64,000 nt of DNA. Origin: Bradyrhizobium sp. AZCC 2262. Lineage in GTDB: Bacteria > Pseudomonadota > Alphaproteobacteria > Rhizobiales > Xanthobacteraceae. Position numbers and translations under genes: made by a program. Positions 8,982 to 17,420 of the stretch are shown here, one piece after another. The notes beneath the pieces were generated by a model. It had not been told where the DNA came from. It searched no databases and was given only the letters and a program-made list of their open reading frames with translations. Where the stretch lies: NCBI RefSeq assembly GCF_036924535.1, contig NZ_JAZHRT010000001.1, positions 186,001-250,000 of the forward strand. Reading direction: 5' to 3'. Position 1 is the first letter of the stretch; the number at the start of each line of letters is the position of its first letter.

Positions 8982-10364
8982 TTACGCGCGTTTTCCCATC
9001 GGCACCACGTTTCCATCGCTCCGCCGCACCAGGGACACGACTGCCGCCCTTGCGAGGTCTTCCAAGGCGGTCGCAATGTATTTCGCGTAGTGCCGCTCGA
9101 TCATTTTGACTGAGGTGTTGTGCAGTTTGGCGACCTGTTGAATGGGCAAACCCTTTCGGAGACCGCGCACGATGCTCGAGTGCCGCAAAGCATAGGGAAT
9201 CACCGGCATGCCGGCGCGCTCGCGAATGGCCTTCCAGGGACGTGCAAGTTCGCCTCTTTTCCACGGACCGCGTTCAGACTTTTTCCAAGCGATACCCCCC
9301 GGCTCCTGTTCATGGATCCATCGCTCGAAAAGAGGTGCATCGCTTGGCCGCCCGGCGGTTGCGGGAATGAGCACCTCAATCACATCGTCGCCCACTGGAA
9401 CTGGGTCTGAGCCGCTATTGCCGCCGCGCCCCTTGTAGGAACCCGGCACCATCAGACGCCGTGCAGAAACCTGTACGTCGCCCACGCGCATTCGCCTGAC
9501 CTGGGCATACCGCGCGCCGGTCGCGGCCAGACATACGGCGATCCGATATAGATCGCCATCAAATCCTTGCTTCTGATCGACTTCACACGCAGCTTGAAGG
9601 ATGGCGCCAACCTTCTCATCCGTGAGAATCTGGTTATCCCGAGCAACCGACACAACATCATCATCATCGATCCGCTCGGCTTTGAAGCCGGCTTTCACGA
9701 TGGCGAGGAACGCCGGGTTTAGTGTCTTCCGATCTGCCGATAGCCGCGGCCACGCGGCGTTTAGTGCGGCCTTGAGGTCATTCACGAACCGCTGCTTGGT
9801 CGTGACCTTTAAGTCCTCCGGCAAACCCTCACGCCACGTTATCAAGTCGCCTTCTTTCAAGACATGCAGATGCACCGATGCAAGAGGAGCTGGTTCCGCA
9901 GCTTCCTGGTTGCCGCGCTTTTCTTGACCAAGAACGTATCGCCGCAGCTTGGTACCGGCGTCGGATCGGACGTCGCGACCTGTTCGGCGTCTTTCTCGAG
10001 CGTCGCGTTCCTTGACGTAGGATTCAACGGCCGATCGCACGGTAGGAGCTGGGCCCGCCGCTTGTGACGCGGCTTCTGTTCTGGCACGAGCTACCGCCTC
10101 CCGTGCCGTTCTCACGGCCTGTTCGTAGGTCAGAATCCCGGCGGCGGGCTTGTCATTGATGTCGTTGGCGACGCCGACTGGCACCTGCCTGTAGTTTCCG
10201 CCTTTGTGGTGATTACGCCAGCGGACAAACCAAACGCCGCCCTGTTTTCCTTTGCGATAGCCCAGATGCGCTTCCGCATCGAGGCGACGCCAATGCACGC
10301 CGAGCTCGAGCCTGGAGCGCGCGTTAGCCGTCGTGACCTGAGCCTCGGTGAGTGTCTTCGACAT
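8982..10364 (-). CDS. Tyrosine-type site-specific recombinase (phage/ICE integrase)
   Basis: A 460-residue integrase from the ATG at 10364. The N-terminal third is a DNA-binding region, and the core follows from about residue 110 (TVRSAVESYVKER, SAM-like) to the catalytic domain after 245. Catalytic residues read as Arg285 (ATGARYAQV), probable Lys311 (SYKGRGG), Tyr-x-x-Arg394-His395 (PYALRHSS), His425 and nucleophile Tyr426 (ERHYAKYI). The first box has Gln where Glu is usual. The gene is intact, and its start points to a tRNA 3'-end sequence about 170 bp away, the normal layout for an element inserted in a tRNA gene. Confidence 0.88.
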   Translation of the reverse strand: MSKTLTEAQVTTANARSRLELGVHWRRLDAEAHLGYRKGKQGGVWFVRWRNHHKGGNYRQVPVGVANDINDKPAAGILTYEQAVRTAREAVARARTEAASQAAGPAPTVRSAVESYVKERDARERRRTGRDVRSDAGTKLRRYVLGQEKRGNQEAAEPAPLASVHLHVLKEGDLITWREGLPEDLKVTTKQRFVNDLKAALNAAWPRLSADRKTLNPAFLAIVKAGFKAERIDDDDVVSVARDNQILTDEKVGAILQAACEVDQKQGFDGDLYRIAVCLAATGARYAQVRRMRVGDVQVSARRLMVPGSYKGRGGNSGSDPVPVGDDVIEVLIPATAGRPSDAPLFERWIHEQEPGGIAWKKSERGPWKRGELARPWKAIRERAGMPVIPYALRHSSIVRGLRKGLPIQQVAKLHNTSVKMIERHYAKYIATALEDLARAAVVSLVRRSDGNVVPMGKRA

Positions 10365-10530
10365 ATCGTTTGCCGCACTGTTATACGTCGAATATCTGTC
10401 GAATATATGACGGTGTACGTCGGCGAACAATACCGGATTGTGGACATTCAACCCATTGAAATAATTGGACGTCAGCGGACATCGGCGGACGGAGGCAGAC
10501 CCATTATTTGGCTCTCTCAAGGCTGAAACA

Positions 10531-10556
10531 GGGTTCGATTCCCCTAGGGAGCGCCA
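10531..10556 (+). other. tRNA 3'-end sequence, probable integrase attachment site
   Basis: The 26 bases read GGG-TTCGATT-CCCCT-AGGGAGC-G-CCA: the 3' end of the T stem, a canonical 7-nt T-loop, the T-stem return strand, a 7-nt acceptor strand, a discriminator base and CCA. The 5' half of a tRNA is absent: the T-stem 5' strand pairs only over three bases and no anticodon arm is found upstream. GCTCTCT at 10511-10517 could pair with the acceptor strand (one G-T wobble), but only about 30 nt lie between. Such a 3' fragment is what is left at the far end of an element integrated into a tRNA gene. I cannot assign the isotype. Confidence 0.65.
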
Positions 10557-10837
10557 GCAAATTCAGGCACTTAGGTAGCAATCAAGCAGCGTTGGTTGAT
10601 TAAGACGCTGGTGAACAGCAGCGAGCACTTGCGGAATCTACTGCCGCCTCGGCGCGATGCCTCACCGTCGCTGGCGCATTCGCGAAAAACTTCCTCGTCG
10701 CCCTTGGTGTCCGGAAATATTCAAACCGCCGCTGACGTGCGCTGTCGTGCGCTAGCGCCCTCGGATGTTCGCATTGACGTTGCTTGTCGCACGATGAACT
10801 CTTGTCCCGTCGAGCTTTGTGCGAGTAGGAGGCCTAC
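10557..10837. other. Intergenic region, no gene seen
   Basis: There is no frame with protein-like composition here, only an AGGAGG ribosome-binding site at 10827-10832 that serves the next gene. The stretch reads as less G+C-rich than the flanking operons, which fits its place in a mobile-element segment. Confidence 0.5.
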
Positions 10838-11104
10838 GTGAGATACAATCGACGAGAGAAAACTGGCGGACAACAGTCATCAGTCAGTCTATCCGCTCCG
10901 AAAGCCGCAGAACCGAGCACAATGCCATTCGCCCAGCGGCTCACCTGCACGATTGACGATGCATGCGGAGTGACTGGCTTGGGACGCACGAAGCTTTACG
11001 AGTTGATAGGAGCTGGGCGTATCGTCACGACAACCATCGGACGTCGGCGATTAGTCGTGGTGCGCTCACTTCTGGCGCTTCTTGACACCAACATGTCGAA
11101 CTAA
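10838..11104 (+). CDS. Excisionase-like helix-turn-helix DNA-binding protein
   Basis: An 88-residue protein starting at GTG 10838, supported by a strong AGGAGG 5 nt upstream; an internal ATG at 10922 would give only 60 residues. The second half is a MerR/excisionase type winged helix: CTIDDACGVTGLGRTKLYEL, then IGAGRIVTTTIGRRRLV, with the usual recognition helix followed by a beta wing. The family includes recombination directionality factors and small element regulators. It sits beyond the attachment-like site from the integrase, so it may belong to the same element or to an older remnant. Its basic N-terminus (about 28 residues) has no recognisable domain. Confidence 0.7.
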   Translation: MRYNRREKTGGQQSSVSLSAPKAAEPSTMPFAQRLTCTIDDACGVTGLGRTKLYELIGAGRIVTTTIGRRRLVVVRSLLALLDTNMSN

Positions 11105-11572
11105 TGGACGTGCGACCTAAGGGAGCAACCTCACTTTGAACTCGCTTTCGTCAGGCACTCATTTTGATGACGCGACCGTGCTCCCTTAGCCGGTCGAACT
11201 CGTCCTCCCATCACCGCATCATCCGCACGGCGCTCCTGCCAGAATTCGGCGGCATGAGTATAGCGCCACGGATTTCATTCGTCGCCCGTTGCGCAAGTGA
11301 ACGTTCGATCGCACCCGCTTGTCACTTGTCGCTTCGTTCGGGAGCGCTGACGCGGCCGGCACTGAAAGGGTGGGTGCCTAGACGACGGCGATATCGACGG
11401 TCGGTTCTTTCCAGCGCCAGCAGTGGGCCAAGTGGGAAAAGGCTGGAAAAGAAAGCCAGAGCAGCAAGACTTTCTCTCGCAGGGACTTTTTTCGAAATAG
11501 GGAGCGGCTTGATTGGAATTATTTTCTAAGTACCTTTCGTATTTGGGTATGTCTTAGAAGAAAGTTCTATAT
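11105..11572. other. Gene-poor stretch with a possible decayed reverse-strand gene end
   Basis: No intact gene is seen. On the reverse strand, 11265-11165 reads as a protein-like tail (HAAEFWQERRADDAVM, then EDEFDRLREHGRVIKMSA and a stop) only if one base is removed from the CCC run at about 11207-11209, and the frame is closed by a stop a few codons upstream. This may be the end of a broken gene or chance. The last 15 bases before 11573 hold AGAAAGTTCT, shared with the leader of the second Lrp gene. The stretch is A+T-richer near 11510-11570. Confidence 0.4.
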
Positions 11573-12085
11573 ATGACCGACATCATCGAGATTGCTCCGG
11601 AAGTCGTGCGCCGTATCGACGCGATCGACCGGAAGATCCTTAGGGTGCTCCAGGAAGATGCATCGCTATCCGTGGCCGAGATCGGCGAGCGGGTTGGCCT
11701 TTCGTCCACGCCGTGCTGGAAGCGCGTCCAGCGTATGGAGAACGAAGGCATCATCACCGGCAAGGTCGCGTTGGTCGACCAGAACAAGATCGGCCTTGGA
11801 TTGTCGGTGTTCGTCTCGGTCGAGAGCAACGACCACTCCGATGCGTGGCTGAAGAAATTCGCGCAAGCCGTCAGTGCCATGCCTGAAGTCATTGAGTTCT
11901 ACCGTATGGCTGGGGACGTCGACTACATGCTGCGCGTCGTCGTCGCCGACATGCGGAGCTATGATATCTTTTACAGGAAGCTGATCGGCTCGGTCGCGCT
12001 GGTGAAGAATGTGACGTCGCGCTTCGCCATGGAAAAAATCAAGTCGGTGACCGCGTTGCCCGTACCGTCCTACGAGGCGGCGTAG
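11573..12085 (+). CDS. Lrp/AsnC family transcriptional regulator (left copy)
   Basis: A 170-residue feast/famine regulator. The N-terminal winged helix is IDAIDRKILRVLQED, then SVAEIGERVGLSSTPCWKRV, about residues 16-56. The C-terminal RAM/ligand domain contains GLGLSVFVSVES and MPEVIEFYRMAGDVDYMLRVVV. It is about 85% identical by eye to the regulator at 57690-58199; the two genes point toward each other's interval from opposite ends of the sulfur region. The segment AAGAAAGTTCTATAT before the ATG provides a weak ribosome-binding site and is shared with the paralogue. Lrp-type proteins sense amino acids, so control of the MetQ and sulfonate systems between the two copies is a plausible inference. 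Confidence 0.92.
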   Translation: MTDIIEIAPEVVRRIDAIDRKILRVLQEDASLSVAEIGERVGLSSTPCWKRVQRMENEGIITGKVALVDQNKIGLGLSVFVSVESNDHSDAWLKKFAQAVSAMPEVIEFYRMAGDVDYMLRVVVADMRSYDIFYRKLIGSVALVKNVTSRFAMEKIKSVTALPVPSYEAA

Positions 12086-12170
12086 TTTTCAGCCTCGCTC
12101 AGTGAGGGACGATTCACGGCACGCTTTGCAGCGTCTTGGCCGGCGAGCATCGGTTCAAACGATTCCCTAA

Positions 12171-13139
12171 TCAATCTCGCTTCGGCGTCCAGATCTTTGC
12201 GGTGCCGGCATCGACCTGCACCGGAAGTAATCTCTCCGCGAAAAATGCGTCGGCGATGCGCTGCTGCTCGGACAGGCCGGGCGCCGTCACGACGCCGACC
12301 TTATAAGAGCGATGGCTGTTGGCCTGTTCTACCGTTGCCGCATCGATTCCCCAGAGGCCGGCCAGCAATGTCGCGGCTTCCTTGGGATGCGCCTTGACCC
12401 ATTTGCCGGTTTCATCAAGCTTGCCGAAGATGATATTCAGGACGTCTCCGCGCCGATCCGCGAAGGCTGCCGATGACAAATAGTATCGCTTGCAGCTCGC
12501 AAGGCCGTTACTGCCGTCGGACAATACCCGTGCATTGGATTGGCGTTGCGCGCTGGTCAGGAATGGATCCCAGGCGACCCACGCATCGACATTGCCGCCG
12601 ATGAATGCGGCGCGGCCGTCGGCCGGCGTGAGGTAGGCCGGTGAGATATCCTTGAAGCTCAGACCGGATTTGGCGAGCGCGGCCAGCAGCAGGAAATGAC
12701 TGCCGGCACCCTTGGTGACGGCGACCTTCTTGCCTTTCAGGTCGGCCAGCGTCTTGATCGGCGATTCCGCACCGACCAGGATGGCCTGTGCCGAAGGGGA
12801 GGCGGCTTCTTCCGCGATGTAAGCAAGCTTGGCTCCAGCCGCCTGCGCGAACAGGGGCACGGTATCGGCGACGTCGGCGCCAAAGTCGATGTTGTCGGCG
12901 TTGATTGCCTCCAAGAGCGGCAGGCCGCTGGTGAATTCATGCCAAGAGACCCGGACGCCGAGCGGCGCAAGCGCTTTCTCCAACACGCCATTGGTCTTCA
13001 GGATGGCTGTCAAAGTTGAAGACTTTTGATAGCCGATGCGAACCGTGTCGGAGGACGGCGTTTGCGCGGCAGCTGGGGTAACCGAAGCAATCGTGACGGC
13101 CGCTAATATTCCGACGATCGATTTGATACGAATGCGCAT
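12171..13139 (-). CDS. Aliphatic sulfonate (SsuA-like) ABC transporter substrate-binding protein, orphan
   Basis: A 322-residue periplasmic protein with an N-terminal signal peptide (IVGILAAVTIASVTPAAAQ, residues about 8-26). The mature start TVRIGYQKSSTLTAI is the SsuA hallmark, followed by APLGVRVSWHEFTSGLPLLEA, the DFGADVADTVPLFAQAAGA strand-helix and KGKKVAVTKGAGSH of the second lobe. Family members bind alkanesulfonates. No permease or ATPase gene is next to it, so it must use another importer (for example those at 18400-20068 or 40535-42144) or be a leftover. The ATG at 13139 is chosen because it is followed directly by the signal peptide. The divergent spacer to the hydrolase at 13421 is 281 bp without another gene. 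Confidence 0.87.
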   Translation of the reverse strand: MRIRIKSIVGILAAVTIASVTPAAAQTPSSDTVRIGYQKSSTLTAILKTNGVLEKALAPLGVRVSWHEFTSGLPLLEAINADNIDFGADVADTVPLFAQAAGAKLAYIAEEAASPSAQAILVGAESPIKTLADLKGKKVAVTKGAGSHFLLLAALAKSGLSFKDISPAYLTPADGRAAFIGGNVDAWVAWDPFLTSAQRQSNARVLSDGSNGLASCKRYYLSSAAFADRRGDVLNIIFGKLDETGKWVKAHPKEAATLLAGLWGIDAATVEQANSHRSYKVGVVTAPGLSEQQRIADAFFAERLLPVQVDAGTAKIWTPKRD

Positions 13140-13420
13140 GAGATGTCTTCGCCCAACGCCATTGCAAGGTTTCATCAGGCTAAGGTCAGCTTGGTAACAG
13201 TCAATAGAACCACTATTCGTTATCAAGCCGGGTGGAATACAACGCTGCTACGAAGAATGAAAATGAAAGGCGGAAATTTCACGCATCCTATCTCACTTCC
13301 GGATCGCAACGTATCGTGCGCGAAATTGCGATAGTTCGAAGCGCTCTCTGGAAAACTACTGCGCTGAACTGGATCAAGGTATATTGCAGTCGCCACGCAA
13401 TTGATCGGGGAAGGGCGTCC

Positions 13421-14302
13421 ATGTTTGAGGGGTTTGAACGGCACGAAATCGATACCGAAGACGCACGCATCGTGTCGTTTATCGGTGGAGAGGGGCCGCC
13501 TTTGCTGCTTCTGCACGGTTATCCGGAGACTCACGTCGCCTGGCATCGCCTCGCGCCGGTGCTGGCGCAACATTACACGGTGGTGGCGACGGATTTGCGG
13601 GGCTATGGGGATAGCCGGGGTCCGCAGCAGGCTGATGCCGCGGCTTATTCCAAGCGGACCATGGCCGGCGATCAGCTCGCCGTGATGAAACATTTTGGTT
13701 TTCACCGTTTCGGCCTGATAGGTCACGACCGTGGTGCGCGGGTGGGATATCGGCTGGCTCTGGATCATCCCGGTACGGTGCAGGCATTTGTGTCGTTGAC
13801 GGTCATTCCGACGACTGAGATGTGGGCGAGGGCAGGCAAGGCGTTCGGGCTCGGCGCCTATCATTGGTTCCTGTTTGCCCAACCCTATGATCTGCCGGAA
13901 CGCCTGTTGAGCGCCGATCCTGATTACTTTCTGGATTGGACACTACGGAAGATGGCGAAGGATCCCGGCTGTTTGTCGGACGAGGCGCTGGCCGCCTATC
14001 GCGCGGCATTTCGGCGGCCCGAAGTCCGACACGCGATGATGCAGGATTACCGGGCCGGAGCGACGGTCGACCACGAGCACGATCTTGCCGACCGCGCCGC
14101 CGGGCGCGTCCTCGATTGCCCGGTATTGGTGCTGTGGGAGCAGGGGCGTTTTGAGGGGAAGGAAACGCCGCTTACGATCTGGCAAGCCTGGGCAACACAA
14201 GTCGAAGGACGGGCCATTCCCGGCGGCCATCTGCAAGCCGAGGAGCAGCCGGACGCCGTACTTGACGCGATCGGCCCGTTTCTTGCCCGACACCTGCGTT
14301 GA
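13421..14302 (+). CDS. Alpha/beta hydrolase, haloacetate (fluoroacetate) dehalogenase-like
   Basis: A 293-residue enzyme from ATG 13421 (GGGGAAGG upstream). HGYPE at 32-36 is the oxyanion region. The nucleophile elbow is GHDRGARVG with Asp103, Arg104 and Arg107, matching the Asp-Arg-x-x-Arg carboxylate-binding pattern of fluoroacetate dehalogenases. His148-Trp149 (YHWFLFAQP) and Tyr210 (DYRAGAT) correspond to the halide pocket, and His270 (GGHLQAEEQP) to the catalytic base. The acid after strand 6, Asp in the characterised enzyme as I recall it, appears to be Thr127 here (SLTVIP). Reaction expected: hydrolytic removal of halide from a 2-haloacid, or a related ester hydrolysis. It stands alone, next to an SsuA-like gene in the opposite direction. 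Confidence 0.8.
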   Translation: MFEGFERHEIDTEDARIVSFIGGEGPPLLLLHGYPETHVAWHRLAPVLAQHYTVVATDLRGYGDSRGPQQADAAAYSKRTMAGDQLAVMKHFGFHRFGLIGHDRGARVGYRLALDHPGTVQAFVSLTVIPTTEMWARAGKAFGLGAYHWFLFAQPYDLPERLLSADPDYFLDWTLRKMAKDPGCLSDEALAAYRAAFRRPEVRHAMMQDYRAGATVDHEHDLADRAAGRVLDCPVLVLWEQGRFEGKETPLTIWQAWATQVEGRAIPGGHLQAEEQPDAVLDAIGPFLARHLR

Positions 14303-14544
14303 TTGCTGACCGACCTGCACGACCTTGAGGTCGCAAGGAGTCGGCGTTTCCCGCGATAGGACTTCGCTGCGGCATTTCTGTTTTGTAGATTTTCATTCCG
14401 ACGTTGCGCCAAACGACGTGCCGGATTTTGCGTTTTTGATACAGGGATAGTCGCGCCGCAATTAATTGCTGCAGCACGCAAGTGCGAACGCTTAGCCATC
14501 ATACGTTCGGCAAATCATCTGCCCTTACGATGAGGTGGCTCGGC

Positions 14545-15984
14545 ATGTCTTCTCAAAATGCTCTCTTGCGCAATTCAGCGTCCCAACAAGGCAGGCCGGA
14601 TGACCTTGCCGATCTCTCGGCCGTCGATCTGGTCGAACAATATCGAGCAAGGTCTCTCTCGCCCGTTGAGACCACACAGGCCGTGCTCGACCGCGTCGAG
14701 CGCCTCGACCGGCGTGTCAATGCCTTCGCATTGCTGGATGCCGAATCCGCGCTGGCATCGGCGCGCGAGTCCGAAGCGCGTTGGCAGCGCGGCGAGCCGC
14801 TCGGCCCCGTCGATGGCGTGCCGGTTGCGCTGAAGGATCTCATCCTGGCCAAGGGCTGGCCGACGCTGCGAGGCAGCCGCGCCGTCGATCCGGTCCAGGA
14901 CTGGAATGAGGACTCTCCTGCTACCGCTCGCCTCCGGGAGCAAGGTGCGGTGCTGCTGGGAAAGACGACCACGTCCGAATTTGGCTGGAAGGGCCTTGGC
15001 GACAGCCCGTTGACGGGGATTACGCGAAATCCGTGGAACGTCGCCCACACGCCGGGCGGCAGCAGCGGCGGCTCGGCAGCCGCCACAGCGCTCGGCTTTG
15101 GACCGCTTCATGTCGCAACCGATGGCGGCGGATCGACCCGGCTTCCGGCGGCGCATAGCGGCGTCTTCGGGTTTAAGCCGACCTTCGGCCGCGTTCCCGT
15201 CTATCCACCGTCACAGAACGGGACTCTCTTCCACGTCACGCCGATGACGCGCTCGGTGGACGACGCGGTGCTGCTGCTCGATGCGATCGCGCGCTCCGAT
15301 TTGCGCGACTGGAATGCGTTGCCAACTCAGGAGGGTTCCTGGTTTGAGAACCTCGATCAGGGCGTCAAGGGACTTCGTATCGCGTTCAGCCCGACGCTCG
15401 GTTATGCGCAAATCGATCCGGAGCTCGAGAGGATCGTCAGCGATGCGGCCAATACATTTGCGGAACTTGGCGCGATCGTGGAGCGCGTCGATCCCGGTAT
15501 CGAGGATCCCTTCGATATCTTCCAGACGTTTTGGTTTGCCGGCGCAACCAAGCTGGTGGCTTCGTTCGATCCCGGTCGCCGAGCTTTGATTGAGCAGGGG
15601 CTGCAGGAGGTCGCGGAGAAAGGCCGGTCGATTGACGTTATTACCTATCTTCAGGCCGTCGATCGTCGCGAAGCGTTGGGACGGCATTTCAACCAGTTCC
15701 ATCAGAAATGGGACCTGCTGCTCACGCCGACGACGGCCCATCCGGCCTCGGCGATCGAAGCATCGGGTGCCGATCTCGTGGTGCGGCCGATCCGCTCGCC
15801 CTTCACCTATCCGTTCAACATGACGCAACAGCCTGCAGCCTCCGTGCCGGCAGGGCTGACGGCCGGAGGCCTGCCCGTCGGCTTGCAGATTATCGGCGCG
15901 AAATTCGCTGATACCAGCGTACTGCGCGCTGCGAAGGCGTTCGAACAGGCCCGTCCGTTCGCGCGCCCGAAAGATCCGTCATGA
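14545..15984 (+). CDS. Amidase signature-family enzyme
   Basis: A 479-residue amidase, first gene of a nine-gene forward operon. The Ser-cisSer-Lys triad is complete: Lys97 (PVALKDLI), cis-Ser173 in PGGSSGGSAAA and nucleophile Ser197 in DGGGSTRLPA, with the 24-residue Ser-Ser spacing of the family. ATG 14545 is preceded by GAGGTGG with a 6-nt spacer; ATGs at 14530 and 14482 are less well placed. The enzyme hydrolyses a small amide in the cytoplasm. It overlaps the next amidase by 4 nt, so the two are translationally coupled and precede a NitT/TauT-type importer, suggesting an imported amide-containing substrate. A GCAATTAATTGC palindrome lies upstream at 14458-14469. Confidence 0.9.
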   Translation: MSSQNALLRNSASQQGRPDDLADLSAVDLVEQYRARSLSPVETTQAVLDRVERLDRRVNAFALLDAESALASARESEARWQRGEPLGPVDGVPVALKDLILAKGWPTLRGSRAVDPVQDWNEDSPATARLREQGAVLLGKTTTSEFGWKGLGDSPLTGITRNPWNVAHTPGGSSGGSAAATALGFGPLHVATDGGGSTRLPAAHSGVFGFKPTFGRVPVYPPSQNGTLFHVTPMTRSVDDAVLLLDAIARSDLRDWNALPTQEGSWFENLDQGVKGLRIAFSPTLGYAQIDPELERIVSDAANTFAELGAIVERVDPGIEDPFDIFQTFWFAGATKLVASFDPGRRALIEQGLQEVAEKGRSIDVITYLQAVDRREALGRHFNQFHQKWDLLLTPTTAHPASAIEASGADLVVRPIRSPFTYPFNMTQQPAASVPAGLTAGGLPVGLQIIGAKFADTSVLRAAKAFEQARPFARPKDPS

Positions 15985-17420
15985 CTGTACAAATCGAGAG
16001 CCTTGACTTCGAACTGCCGCAACTGACGGCGGCCTACGCACGCGGCGCGCTCACGCCGTCGACCGTGGTCGAGCATATCCTTCAGGAGATCGCGAGCCGC
16101 GGCGCGGACGGCGTCTGGATCAGTGTCGTTTCGCGTGAGGATGCGCTTTCGCGTGCAAGGCAGCTCGAGGCGCTGTCGAAGAGCGAACGTGAGGCGCTCT
16201 CGCTGTGGGGAATTCCGTTCAGTGTCAAAGACTGCATCGATACGATAGGGTTGCCGACGACGTCTGGCTGCCCGGTCTTTTCCTACACGCCCGCCAAGAA
16301 CAATCTTGCGGTCGAGCGTCTCCTGGCGGCAGGCGCGATCCTGATCGGTAAGACGAATATGGATCAGTTCGCGACCGGGCTGGTCGGTGTGCGCTCACCC
16401 TATGGCGTCGCGCGCAATCCCTTCGATGCGGCTTATATTCCCGGCGGCTCCAGCTCCGGCGCCGCCGTTTCGGTTGCGGCCGGACTGGTCAGCTTTGCGC
16501 TTGCCACCGATTGCGGCGGGTCGGGACGGGTACCGGCGGCTTTCAACAACGTGGTGGGCCTGAAGCCGACCCGCGGATTGATCAGCGGGATCGGTACGGT
16601 TTCGGCCTGCCGCTCGATCGAGACGCTCTCGATCTTCGCGCTCACGGTTGGGGACGCGCAGGCGGCGTTCGAGGTGGCGCGGGCGTACGACGAGGATGAT
16701 CCATTTTCGCGGCCTGATGCGCTCGAGGCGGTTCGCCCGTTGCCGGCCAGGTTCAACTTCGGTGTTCCCGGCGCGCGATGGCTGGATTTCTTCGGCAATT
16801 CGGACGCGGCGGCGCTGTTCGCCAACGCGGTTGAGCGGCTGGAAAGTTTCGGCGGGCGCAAGGTTGAGGTCGACTACACGCCGTTCACGGAGATCAACGA
16901 TCTCCTGTTCAAGGGCCCTTGGCTGGCGGAGCGCTACGGCGCCTTGCAGCACTTCGTCGACGAACGGCCTGACGCGCTATTTCCCATCACCCGCGACATT
17001 CTCGTGGGCGGCAGGAGCATTTCCGGAGCCGAGGTCTACGCCGCGCAGCAGCGGCTGAACATTCTGAAGCGGCAAGTTGCGAAGCTCTGGAATGAGATCG
17101 ACATCCTCGCCGTTCCCACCACCGGAACGATCTACCGCATCGACGAGGTCGAGGCCGATCCGATCACTCTCAATGCCAGAATCGGGACCTACACCAACTT
17201 CGTCAACCTGGCCGACCTTTCGGCGGTCGCCGTTCCCAGCGGCTTCCTGCCCAATGGTCTGCCGCAGGGCATCACATTGATCGCGCCGGCGTTTGCCGAT
17301 CGTCATGCGGCCTCGATCGGCGATCGATTTCACCGTGCAAGCGGCCTGCCATTCGGCGCGCGCCATCTGCGGGCGGCCCGTCCCAATCATGTCAACCAAC
17401 GCGAGGAGAATCTAACGTGA
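15981..17420 (+). CDS. Amidase, allophanate hydrolase (AtzF)-like catalytic domain only
   Basis: A 479-residue amidase that shares the 4-nt ATGA overlap with the previous gene. Catalytic residues are Lys83 (PFSVKDCID), cis-Ser157 (IPGGSSSGAAV) and Ser181 (DCGGSGRVPAAF). The stretches GVRSPYGVARNPFDAAYI and FNNVVGLKPTRGLIS are those of allophanate hydrolases, which split allophanate to ammonia and CO2. Those enzymes normally have a further C-terminal domain of over 100 residues; this protein stops after the amidase domain, so it may act on another carbamoyl-amide. It overlaps the binding-protein gene at 17417 by 4 nt. Confidence 0.85.
   Translation: MTVQIESLDFELPQLTAAYARGALTPSTVVEHILQEIASRGADGVWISVVSREDALSRARQLEALSKSEREALSLWGIPFSVKDCIDTIGLPTTSGCPVFSYTPAKNNLAVERLLAAGAILIGKTNMDQFATGLVGVRSPYGVARNPFDAAYIPGGSSSGAAVSVAAGLVSFALATDCGGSGRVPAAFNNVVGLKPTRGLISGIGTVSACRSIETLSIFALTVGDAQAAFEVARAYDEDDPFSRPDALEAVRPLPARFNFGVPGARWLDFFGNSDAAALFANAVERLESFGGRKVEVDYTPFTEINDLLFKGPWLAERYGALQHFVDERPDALFPITRDILVGGRSISGAEVYAAQQRLNILKRQVAKLWNEIDILAVPTTGTIYRIDEVEADPITLNARIGTYTNFVNLADLSAVAVPSGFLPNGLPQGITLIAPAFADRHAASIGDRFHRASGLPFGARHLRAARPNHVNQREENLT

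Noticed and set aside
10511..10556. A complete tRNA gene at the attachment site
   Set aside because: Only about 46 bases separate the possible acceptor strands; D and anticodon arms are absent.
11164..11529. Forward 121-codon frame in the stretch before the left Lrp gene
   Set aside because: Composition is Arg/Ser-rich without any family pattern, and there is no ribosome-binding site; the reverse strand gives a more protein-like fragment.
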